Part shown: positions 1 to 6,173 of the stretch, piece by piece
Position numbering within the stretch: position 1 is the stretch's first letter
Layout of the letters: each line of letters starts with the position of its first letter
Assembly: GCA_002314835.1 (NCBI GenBank)
Contig: DCHM01000014.1
Coordinates: 1 to 7,797, forward strand
From: Clostridiales bacterium UBA1752
GTDB taxonomy: Bacteria; Bacillota; Clostridia; Oscillospirales; CAG-382
Direction: 5' to 3'
DNA: 7,797 nucleotides
Notes under the pieces: model-generated
What the model was told of the DNA's origin: nothing
Databases searched by the model: none
Seen by the model: the letters and a program-made list of their open reading frames with translations, nothing else
Translations under genes and position numbers: made by a program

Positions 1-1215
1 CGCAGCTTTATCAACAGCCCCTGCATCATGTGCGGACAGTGCATCAACGTTTGCCCCACCGGCGCTCTTATGGAAGCCAGCGAAATCGACAAGGTTGACG
101 CCGCTATGGCAGCAGGCAAGTACGTAGTAGTACAGACCGCTCCCGCAGTTCGCGCCGCTCTCGGCGAAGAATTCGGCATGAAGATCGGCACTCCCGTTAC
201 CGGCAAGATGGTAGCTGCTCTCCGCCGTCTCGGTTACAAAAAGGTATTTGATACCGACTATGCTGCAGACCTCACCATTATGGAGGAAGCAACCGAATTG
301 CTCGGCAGAGTAAAGAATGGCGGTGTACTGCCTATGATTACTTCTTGCTCGCCCGGCTGGGTTAACTACGCTGAATATTACTATCCAGATCAGCTCTCTC
401 ACCTGTCTTCCTGCAAGTCTCCTCACGAGATGTTCGGTGCTATCCTCAAGAGCTATTACGCCGCTAAGATCGGCGTTGACCCCAAGGATATGTTTGTCGT
501 TTCGATAATGCCTTGCTCCTGCAAGAAGTTTGAGAAAAACAGACCCGAAATGGAAGAGAACGGTCTGCGCGACGTTGACGCCGTACTCACCACCAGAGAG
601 CTCGGCAGAGTCATCAAGCGTGCCGGCATCAGATTTGACAAGCTCCCCGACGAGGACTTTGATAACGATCTCGTACACGATTATACCGGCGCAGGCGTCA
701 TCTTCGGCGTCACCGGCGGCGTTATGGAGGCTGCTCTCCGTACCGCATACTTTGTACTCACGGGCAAAGAGCGCGAAGGCATCGAGTTCCACGAGGTTCG
801 TGGTTTTGAGAGCATCCGCGAGGCAGAATTTGACCTCGCAGGCACCAAGGTTAAGGTCGCTGTCACCAGCGGCATGAAGGGCGCCAAGGTTCTCCTTGAC
901 CAAATCCGTGAAGGCACTTCGCCATACACCTTTATCGAAATCATGGGTTGCCCCGGTGGCTGTATCAACGGCGGCGGTCAGCCTTACGTCAGAGAGGTAT
1001 TCCTCCCCAACGAAGACGCCGACATCATGGAGACCTACAAGCAAAAGAGAGCAAACGCGCTCTACTCCGAGGACCAGAGACAGGCTATCCGTCAGTCTCA
1101 CAACAACGTACAGATCCAAGCTCTTTACAAAGAGTTCCTCGGCGAGCCCAATTCTCACAAGGCTCACGAGCTCCTGCACACCCACTACAACGCAAACCGT
1201 AAAAAGTTTGACTAA
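1..1215 (+). CDS. hydA: [FeFe]-hydrogenase catalytic subunit, NAD(P)-linked HydA/HndD type (5'-truncated)
   Basis: This is the catalytic large subunit of an iron-only hydrogenase, which reversibly reduces protons to H2 in the cytoplasm. The reading frame is open from base 1, so the gene starts upstream of the window; the ATG at 28 is internal to a ferredoxin domain. Codons 8-18 carry a CxxCxxCxxxC [4Fe-4S] motif. The H-cluster signatures follow: L1 TSCSPGW (bases 340-360), L2 MPCSCKKFE (508-534) with the conserved Lys and Glu, and L3 EIMGCPGGCINGGGQP (937-984). The C-terminus is the small-subunit-like helical region, without an added domain. The second Cys of the usual TSCCP is Ser here. Lysine codons are mostly AAG, unlike the AAA-rich gene downstream, which suggests high expression. 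By family knowledge, such subunits work with NADH-binding HydB/HydC-type partners; any such genes would lie upstream, outside the window. Family call is firm; the exact subgroup is inferred. Confidence 0.95.
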   Translation, partial: RSFINSPCIMCGQCINVCPTGALMEASEIDKVDAAMAAGKYVVVQTAPAVRAALGEEFGMKIGTPVTGKMVAALRRLGYKKVFDTDYAADLTIMEEATELLGRVKNGGVLPMITSCSPGWVNYAEYYYPDQLSHLSSCKSPHEMFGAILKSYYAAKIGVDPKDMFVVSIMPCSCKKFEKNRPEMEENGLRDVDAVLTTRELGRVIKRAGIRFDKLPDEDFDNDLVHDYTGAGVIFGVTGGVMEAALRTAYFVLTGKEREGIEFHEVRGFESIREAEFDLAGTKVKVAVTSGMKGAKVLLDQIREGTSPYTFIEIMGCPGGCINGGGQPYVREVFLPNEDADIMETYKQKRANALYSEDQRQAIRQSHNNVQIQALYKEFLGEPNSHKAHELLHTHYNANRKKFD

Positions 1216-1234
1216 TCAAATAGCTTAACGGCAA

Positions 1235-1267
1235 ACGGTGCAGCTAATCACTGCACCGTCCTTTTTT
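1235..1267 (+). terminator. Rho-independent terminator of the hydrogenase gene
   Basis: A perfect 9-bp stem (ACGGTGCAG at 1235-1243 with CTGCACCGT at 1251-1259) closes a 7-base loop and is followed by CC and six T residues. It starts 20 bases after the hydrogenase stop codon. It isolates the hydrogenase transcript from the glucosidase unit downstream. Confidence 0.93.
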
Positions 1268-1278
1268 GTTGCCGTCTC

Positions 1279-1307
1279 TTGCATTTTGATTTGCTTTATG
1301 TTAAAAT
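1279..1307 (+). promoter_or_regulatory. Candidate promoter of the glucosidase-oxidoreductase unit
   Basis: A candidate -10 element TAAAAT (1302-1307) is preceded by TG one base upstream (1299-1300), an extended -10. A weak -35, TTGCAT (1279-1284), lies 17 bases upstream. The site follows the hydrogenase terminator directly and precedes the ribosome binding site by about 15 bases. The -35 region contains an 11-mer, TCTTGCATTTT (1277-1287), that recurs at the promoter of the second oxidoreductase gene (6697-6707). The placement is right but the -35 match is poor, so this is a prediction only. Confidence 0.5.
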
Positions 1308-1322
1308 CACAATAACAAGCAT

Positions 1323-1328
1323 AGGAGG
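1323..1328 (+). promoter_or_regulatory. Ribosome binding site of the GH13 glucosidase gene
   Basis: AGGAGG, a full Shine-Dalgarno core, lies 8 bases before the ATG at 1337 and fixes that start. Confidence 0.9.
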
Positions 1329-1336
1329 CTATTGCT

Positions 1337-3016
1337 ATGGCTAAAGATAAAAATTGGTGGAAAAACAAAATAGCGTATCAGATATATCCCCGCAGCTTTT
1401 GCGACGCCAACGGTGACGGCACGGGCGACCTGCTCGGCATCGTTTCAAAACTCGATTATCTGCACGACCTCGGCATAGATATCGTGTGGCTTTGCCCCGT
1501 GTATCGCTCTCCTATGGACGACGGCGGATACGATATCGCAGACTATTACGACATCGACCCTATCTTCGGCAAAAAAGAGGATATGGATCTCCTTATAAAA
1601 GAGGCTGATAAGCGCGGCATCAAGATTTTGATGGACCTCGTGCTCAATCACTGCTCGGACGAGCACCCGTGGTTTAAAAAGGCGCTCGCCGACTCCGACA
1701 GCGAGGAAGCGAGCTACTTTTGGTTCCGCGAGAGCCACGGCTGCCCTCCAAATAACTGGCGCTCTATGTTCGGCGGCTCTGCGTGGGAGAACGTCGGCGG
1801 CGACAGATGGTATCTGCACCTTTTCTCAAAAAAACAGCCCGACCTCAACTGGGAGAACCCCAAGCTACGTCAAAAGCTGTACGATATGATAAATTACTGG
1901 CTCGACAAGGGCCTCGGCGGCTTTAGAATCGACGCTATCACGCATATCAAAAAAGAGCCTACGCTCTCGTCACTGCCTCCCGACGACCCCGACGGAATGG
2001 TAGGATGCTTTGCCCCTACGCGTAATTATCCCGGCATCGGCGACCTGCTTACCGAGCTGAGACAAAACACCTTTGACAAGTACACCTGCATGACCGTAGC
2101 CGAAGCCGCAGGCGTACCCTACGCAGACCTCGGCATTTATATCGGCGAGGACGGCTATTTTGACACTCTGTTTGACTTTACCTACTCAGAGCTTTACAAC
2201 TGGGGACACGGCTGGCACACCTGCAAAAAGCCGTGGGAATGGCCTATCAAGAACCTCAGAGACAAGATGTTTGCGTCGCAGATAGAGACGGCGAAGGTGG
2301 GTTTCGGCGCGGTTTATTTTGAAAACCACGACTACCCGAGAGCCTGCGCCAAGTTTTTGCCCGACGAGTACGTAAACGGCACTTCTCAAAAAATGCTCGG
2401 CACGCTCTTCTTTTTCCTGCGCGGCATACCGTTTATCTATCAGGGGCAGGAACTCGGCATGACCAACCCGACGTTTGACAGCATAGACGAGGTCAACGAC
2501 ATTTCGACCAAAAACCACTATCGCATAGCCCTTGCGGACGGACTTACTCCCGAGCAGGCGATAAAAGCCGTCAACAGATACAGCAGAGACAACGCAAGAG
2601 TGCCTTTCCCGTGGAATAGTGGCAAAAACGGCGGCTTTACCACCGGCAAGCCTTGGCTCAAGGTGCATAACGACTATAAAAAGTTCAACGCCGAGGACGA
2701 GGCAAAAGACATAGACAGCGTACTGAGTTACTATAAAAAGATGATTAAGCTCCGCAAGAGTGCGGAATACAACCTTACGCTCACCTACGGCGACGTCGAG
2801 CCGATTTTGCTCGAGCACGAGGACGTTATCGCTTATATCAGAGGCGGCGAAAAGCGCATCGCGGTCATCTGCTCCTTCTGCCCCGACACCAAGGACGTAA
2901 AACTGCCATTCGGCGGCTTTGACACCTTGCTTTCCAACCTTGACGACACCGTATCCGATAACGGCACGCTCACGCTCAGACCTTTTGAGTGCAAAGTGCT
3001 CTTGATTAAAGGGTAA
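1337..3016 (+). CDS. GH13 alpha-glucosidase, oligo-1,6-glucosidase (MalL) type
   Basis: This is a cytoplasmic retaining alpha-glucosidase of 559 residues, the usual length of bacterial oligo-1,6-glucosidases. The N-terminal half is the (beta/alpha)8 barrel with an inserted B domain, and the C-terminus is a beta-sandwich. Visible GH13 regions are DLVLNH (100-105), QPDLNW (167-172, typical of subfamily 31-like enzymes), GFRID (195-199, nucleophile Asp199), Glu256 as acid/base, and NHD with Asp332 as transition-state stabiliser. The SRDNAR motif before the C-terminal domain is also present. No signal peptide is seen, so it should act on imported oligosaccharides. The residue after the nucleophile is Ala200. 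From what I know of the family, Val at this place goes with alpha-1,6 preference and Ala or Thr with alpha-1,4, so a maltase-like activity is possible. Trehalose-6-phosphate hydrolase is an alternative. The next gene begins 4 bases after the stop codon. Confidence 0.93.
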   Translation: MAKDKNWWKNKIAYQIYPRSFCDANGDGTGDLLGIVSKLDYLHDLGIDIVWLCPVYRSPMDDGGYDIADYYDIDPIFGKKEDMDLLIKEADKRGIKILMDLVLNHCSDEHPWFKKALADSDSEEASYFWFRESHGCPPNNWRSMFGGSAWENVGGDRWYLHLFSKKQPDLNWENPKLRQKLYDMINYWLDKGLGGFRIDAITHIKKEPTLSSLPPDDPDGMVGCFAPTRNYPGIGDLLTELRQNTFDKYTCMTVAEAAGVPYADLGIYIGEDGYFDTLFDFTYSELYNWGHGWHTCKKPWEWPIKNLRDKMFASQIETAKVGFGAVYFENHDYPRACAKFLPDEYVNGTSQKMLGTLFFFLRGIPFIYQGQELGMTNPTFDSIDEVNDISTKNHYRIALADGLTPEQAIKAVNRYSRDNARVPFPWNSGKNGGFTTGKPWLKVHNDYKKFNAEDEAKDIDSVLSYYKKMIKLRKSAEYNLTLTYGDVEPILLEHEDVIAYIRGGEKRIAVICSFCPDTKDVKLPFGGFDTLLSNLDDTVSDNGTLTLRPFECKVLLIKG

Positions 3017-3020
3017 TATT

Positions 3021-4043
3021 ATGTTAAAGATAGCAGTTGCAGGCGTCGGCAGGATGGGCTCTCACCACCTGGCGATGTATCGCAGACTAATAAAAGACGG
3101 AGCCGACATCAAGCTCATAGCTATTTGCGACCCCGAGGAGTCTCGCCTAAACGGCACGAGCAAGCACGTATTTAATATGGGCACCGACGCACAGCTCGCC
3201 CTCGACACAGTGCGCAAATATCTCAATATCGACGAACTTTTGGCACACGAAACGCCCGATATAGTCGATGTGGTTTGCCCGACTTATCTGCATTGCGAGG
3301 TCGCGTGCAAGGCTCTCAAGGCAGGCTGTAACGTACTGTGCGAAAAGCCTATGGCGCTCGACGAATCGCAGTGCGACCTTATGATAAGCACCGCCAAATC
3401 GTGCGGCAAAAAGCTGATGATAGCTCAGTGTCTGAGGTTTTGGCGCGAGTACGTTTACCTTAAAAGGCTGGTAAATAACGGCACATACGGCGCAGTCAAG
3501 GCGGCATATTTCTGGCGCGGAGGATTTGCCGACCATATCAATAACCCGTCGTGGCACGACTGGATTATCGACGCAGACAAGGGCGGCGGCGGACTCTTTG
3601 ACCAGCATATACACGACACCGACTTTATCAGACTTTGCTTCGGCGAGCCTAATAAAGTCGTCACGACAGCCAAAAAGTTTTTTGACAAGAGCAGGGACGA
3701 CATCGTTTCAACTAACTATATCTATCCCGATAAGGTTGTCAACGCCATCGACGATATCAGCTACGCCGCTTATCCGTTTTCTTTCGGGTACAGGGTCAAC
3801 TTTGACGGTGCGACGGTCGAATATACGGCAAACAAGCTGACGGTTTATCCCATGGGCGGCACGCCTTTTGAACCAAACGTCACCGACTGCGGCACGACCG
3901 AGGACGCATATTATAACGAAATCGTATATTTTATCTCCTGTGTCAAAAACGGCATTGACCCAGTGATTTGCACCCCCGAGGATGCCAAAGCGACCATCGC
4001 TTTAGTCAAAAAAGAGGCCGCTTCCGCAGCAGCAAACAGATGA
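3021..4043 (+). CDS. Gfo/Idh/MocA-family NAD(P)-dependent oxidoreductase
   Basis: This 340-residue protein is a sugar or cyclitol dehydrogenase-like enzyme of the Gfo/Idh/MocA family. The Rossmann domain has GVGRMG at 8-13 and an acidic residue, Asp37, at the end of strand 2, which favours NAD over NADP. The EKP motif at 108-110 supplies the likely catalytic Lys109. The second domain has GGGGLFDQHIHD at 188-199, the family's DxxxH element, with His198 as the probable catalytic His. No signal peptide is seen. The start lies 4 bases after the glucosidase stop, with a modest AAAGGG (3008-3013) upstream, so the two genes are almost surely cotranscribed. That suggests its substrate is related to what the glucosidase releases or acts on, but the substrate cannot be read from the sequence. 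It is not a close copy of the oxidoreductase at 6761. Confidence 0.92.
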   Translation: MLKIAVAGVGRMGSHHLAMYRRLIKDGADIKLIAICDPEESRLNGTSKHVFNMGTDAQLALDTVRKYLNIDELLAHETPDIVDVVCPTYLHCEVACKALKAGCNVLCEKPMALDESQCDLMISTAKSCGKKLMIAQCLRFWREYVYLKRLVNNGTYGAVKAAYFWRGGFADHINNPSWHDWIIDADKGGGGLFDQHIHDTDFIRLCFGEPNKVVTTAKKFFDKSRDDIVSTNYIYPDKVVNAIDDISYAAYPFSFGYRVNFDGATVEYTANKLTVYPMGGTPFEPNVTDCGTTEDAYYNEIVYFISCVKNGIDPVICTPEDAKATIALVKKEAASAAANR

Positions 4044-4045
4044 TA

Positions 4046-4080
4046 AAAAAGCAGACTGACACATAATCAGTCTGCTTTTT
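4046..4080. terminator. Bidirectional terminator between the oxidoreductase and sirtuin genes
   Basis: A perfect 14-bp stem (4046-4059 with 4067-4080) has GCAGACTGA/TCAGTCTGC at its core, flanking A and T runs, and a 7-base loop. The T run serves the plus-strand transcript, and the A run (4045-4050) becomes the U run for the minus-strand transcript. The sirtuin stop codon (4079-4081) overlaps the foot of the stem. Confidence 0.93.
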
Positions 4081-4789
4081 AGGTGTTAGGTGACAGTACT
4101 TGTCCGATGGGTTCGCTTATCAGCAGGTCGGCGTATTTGTCTGCAGGGGTAGGGGAGCGGTTGATGATGACGATTTTGCCGTCGCTAAAGTAGTTTATCA
4201 GTCCTGCGGCGGGATAGACGTTAAGACTCGTGCCGCCTATTATCAATAGGTCTGCGCTCTGCAAGGCTTTGATTGCGCCATTTAACACGTCTTCATTCAG
4301 CATTTCGCCGTACAACACCACGTCGGGCTTGATAACGCTTCCACAGTCGCATTTTGGCACTCCCACGCTGCTTTTGATAGCGTCCAAGCCGTAAAACCTG
4401 CCACACCTCGTGCAGTAATTGCGGTAAATACTGCCGTGCAGCTCATAGACCTTTTGCGAGCCTGCGGCGGTGTGCAGACCGTCGATATTCTGAGTTATTA
4501 CCGCCTTTAGCTTGCCGCTCTTTTCGAGCTCGGCGAGGGCTAAATGCGCGGCGTTTGGCTTTGCGTAGTCGCATATCATTTTTGCTTTGTAAAAGTCGTA
4601 AAACTCGTCCGTGTGTCGCACAAAAAAGTCGTGACTGAGCATCGTTTCGGGAGGGTATTTGTAGGTCTGACTGTAAAGCCCGTCCACACTGCGAAAGTCG
4701 GGGATGCCCGATTCAGTGCTGACGCCTGCACCGCCGAGAAATACGATGCTCTGAGACTCGTCTATCAGTTTTTTGAGGTTGGAATTCAT
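4079..4789 (-). CDS. cobB: Sir2-family NAD-dependent protein deacylase (sirtuin)
   Basis: This 236-residue protein uses NAD+ to remove acyl groups from lysines, giving nicotinamide and O-acyl-ADP-ribose. The NAD-binding motif GAGVSTESGIPDFRS is at 20-34, TQNIDGLH at 99-106, and the catalytic base is His118 in LHGS. A zinc ribbon is formed by Cys126, Cys129, Cys147 and Cys149 (CxxC...CxC). PDVVLYGEM and GGTSLNVYPAAG follow. The Tyr-xx-Arg pair typical of desuccinylating sirtuins is not evident where expected, so deacetylation is the likelier activity; this is inference. Length is normal for a bacterial single-domain sirtuin. AGAGGTG lies 5 bases upstream of the ATG. It is transcribed away from aroB across a 70-base spacer and converges on the oxidoreductase at 3021. 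I see no convincing minus-strand promoter. Targets cannot be inferred from the context. Confidence 0.94.
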   Translation of the reverse strand: MNSNLKKLIDESQSIVFLGGAGVSTESGIPDFRSVDGLYSQTYKYPPETMLSHDFFVRHTDEFYDFYKAKMICDYAKPNAAHLALAELEKSGKLKAVITQNIDGLHTAAGSQKVYELHGSIYRNYCTRCGRFYGLDAIKSSVGVPKCDCGSVIKPDVVLYGEMLNEDVLNGAIKALQSADLLIIGGTSLNVYPAAGLINYFSDGKIVIINRSPTPADKYADLLISEPIGQVLSPNT

Positions 4790-4802
4790 AAAAACACCTC
4801 TC

Positions 4803-4831
4803 TTGAAATCTGTTTTATTTTGTGATATAAT
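4803..4831 (+). promoter_or_regulatory. Strong sigma-A-type promoter of aroB-aroQ
   Basis: TTGAAA (4803-4808, one mismatch to TTGACA), a 17-base spacer and a perfect TATAAT (4826-4831), with TG one base before the -10 as an extended element. Transcription should start near 4838, leaving a leader of about 22 bases, too short for a riboswitch or T-box. The promoter lies within the spacer shared with the divergent sirtuin gene. Confidence 0.88.
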
Positions 4832-4848
4832 CAGTCATCTTAATATCC

Positions 4849-4853
4849 GAGGT
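4849..4853 (+). promoter_or_regulatory. Ribosome binding site that sets the aroB start
   Basis: GAGGT lies 6 bases before the ATG at 4860. The same frame is open back to an ATG at 4773, but that codon is upstream of the promoter and inside the sirtuin coding region, so 4860 is the start. Confidence 0.88.
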
Positions 4854-4859
4854 AACACA

Positions 4860-5921
4860 ATGACCGAAATCAAAATCAGTACGGATAAAGAATATACAGT
4901 CACGATAGGCAACGGTGCCGCGTCTTTTGCAGGCAAAATAATCTCAGCAGCCACGGGCTCAAAGATGGCGCTTTTACTTTCGGATACGACGGTGGCGCCT
5001 CTCTACGGACGCGCCGTTGCCCAGTCTCTGCGTTCTGCAGGCATAAAGGTCTATACATTTACTTTGCCTTCGGGCGAACAGATTAAAAACAAGGCGATGC
5101 TCTTTGACGTTATAGACTTTATGTTTAACCGCGATTTTTGCCGCGACGATCTTTTGGTTACGCTCGGCGGCGGCACGGTCAGTGACCTCGGCGGTCTCGC
5201 AGCGTCACTGTATATGAGGGGCATAAAGCTGTTTCACGTCCCGACTACCTTGCTCGCCATGGTTGACGCCTCGGTAGGAGGCAAGACTGCCATCGACCTG
5301 CCTTACGGCAAAAATATGGTAGGCACGTTTTATCAGCCCGACGGCGTGCTGATTGACCCCCAGTTTCTCGTTTCACTGCCGCAAAAGCAGGTTTCATGCG
5401 GCTACGCCGAGGTAATCAAGTGCGCTTGCCTTGACAGCAAAAAGATGTTTTTGTCGTTGCAAAGCGGCGACTACGACATCGCGGACGTTATTGAGGAATG
5501 TATCAAAATCAAGCAGGACTATATCGAAAAGGACGAAAAAGACGTCGGCAGCCGCAGGCTATTGAACCTTGGTCACACCTACGCCCACGCGCTCGAAAGC
5601 TACAGCGGTTATCGCGTCAGCCACGGCTTTGCGGTCGCTATCGGGATAGCCAACGCATACAGATACGCGACACAGCTCGGCAAGTGCGAGTCAAAGTACT
5701 ATACCAGAGTGTGTATGCTGCTCAAAAAGTTTCAGCTCCCGGTATGCAGTCGCATAAGCGGTGAAGCGCTGTATCTCGAAGCATTGCACGACAAAAAGCG
5801 CAGGGGCAACACCACGGCACTCGTTTTGCCGAGCAAGATAGGCAAATGCAGTATCTGCAACGCAGACGATAAGATGCTCAGAGAGTTTTTTATGACGGAG
5901 GATAAGGATGAAAGAGTATAG
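4860..5921 (+). CDS. aroB: 3-dehydroquinate synthase
   Basis: AroB converts DAHP to 3-dehydroquinate, the second step of the shikimate pathway, using NAD+ and a divalent metal. The 353-residue length is typical. The N-terminal NAD-binding domain carries GGGTVSDLGG (103-112) and PTTLLAMVDASVGGKTAID (128-146); GKNMVGTFYQP (150-160) adds substrate-binding Lys and Asn. Metal ligands are Glu184 in GYAEVIK, His239 in NLGHTYAHALE and His255 in SHGFAVAIG. All family catalytic residues that I can place are present. It follows its own strong promoter and overlaps the chorismate mutase gene by 14 bases, so the two form one operon serving aromatic amino acid synthesis. No other shikimate-pathway genes lie in the window; they must be elsewhere if the pathway is complete. 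No attenuator or T-box is visible in the short leader. Confidence 0.96.
   Translation: MTEIKISTDKEYTVTIGNGAASFAGKIISAATGSKMALLLSDTTVAPLYGRAVAQSLRSAGIKVYTFTLPSGEQIKNKAMLFDVIDFMFNRDFCRDDLLVTLGGGTVSDLGGLAASLYMRGIKLFHVPTTLLAMVDASVGGKTAIDLPYGKNMVGTFYQPDGVLIDPQFLVSLPQKQVSCGYAEVIKCACLDSKKMFLSLQSGDYDIADVIEECIKIKQDYIEKDEKDVGSRRLLNLGHTYAHALESYSGYRVSHGFAVAIGIANAYRYATQLGKCESKYYTRVCMLLKKFQLPVCSRISGEALYLEALHDKKRRGNTTALVLPSKIGKCSICNADDKMLREFFMTEDKDERV
5897..5901 (+). promoter_or_regulatory. Ribosome binding site of aroQ inside the end of aroB
   Basis: GGAGG lies 6 bases before the aroQ ATG at 5908 and within the last codons of aroB. Together with the 14-base gene overlap it points to translational coupling. 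Confidence 0.85.
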
Positions 5922-6162
5922 AGACCAAATCGACGAGATAGATAAAGAGATGGCAAAGCTTTTGCTCAAGCGCCTCGAAATATGCGGCAAAATTGCCGAG
6001 TACAAAAAGCAAAACGATCTCCCGATATACGACAAAGAGCGCGAGGAAGAGGTCGTTGCCAATGCCGTGGCAAACGGCGGCGAAATGGGTGAATATACCA
6101 AGACGCTCGCTCACGTAGTCATCGGACTGTCAAAGAGATACCAAAACGAAAAGGTGCAGTAA
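5908..6162 (+). CDS. aroQ: Monofunctional chorismate mutase, AroQ class
   Basis: This enzyme rearranges chorismate to prephenate, the branch point to phenylalanine and tyrosine. At 84 residues it is a minimal all-alpha AroQ domain, with no fused prephenate dehydratase, prephenate dehydrogenase or DAHP synthase. Residues matching the E. coli P-protein active site can be placed by spacing: Arg5, Arg22, Lys33, Asp42, Arg45 and Glu46, then Ser75 and Gln79 near the C-terminus after a 3-residue deletion relative to E. coli. No signal peptide is present, so it is cytoplasmic. It overlaps the end of aroB in another frame with a good internal Shine-Dalgarno. Its stop codon lies in the loop of the terminator hairpin. 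By analogy such small mutases act as dimers, with an active site shared between chains; this is not visible in the sequence. Confidence 0.92.
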   Translation: MKEYRDQIDEIDKEMAKLLLKRLEICGKIAEYKKQNDLPIYDKEREEEVVANAVANGGEMGEYTKTLAHVVIGLSKRYQNEKVQ

Positions 6163-6173
6163 GCACCTTTTTT
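6149..6173. terminator. Terminator shared by aroQ and the convergent zinc-ribbon gene
   Basis: AAAAGGTGC (6149-6157) pairs perfectly with GCACCTTTT (6163-6171) around a 5-base loop, AGTAA. A run of six T residues (6168-6173), then A and four more T, follows on the plus strand. The 5' arm is coding sequence of aroQ and its TAA stop (6160-6162) is in the loop. Minus-strand action is weaker but possible, since a short U run also follows the stem in that direction. Confidence 0.82.

Noticed and set aside
1299..1317. TGTTA...TAACA inverted repeat at the glucosidase promoter as an operator
   Set aside because: The arms are only 5 bp with a 9-base spacer, and outward extension needs a 3-base bulge, so chance explains it.
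2186..2818. Minus-strand open frame of 210 codons inside the glucosidase gene
   Set aside because: It is antisense to conserved GH13 sequence and has no recognisable motif; a shadow frame.
4773..4859. N-terminal extension of aroB from the ATG at 4773
   Set aside because: It would start upstream of the promoter and inside the sirtuin coding region. The ATG at 4860 has a good ribosome binding site and gives a normal-length AroB.
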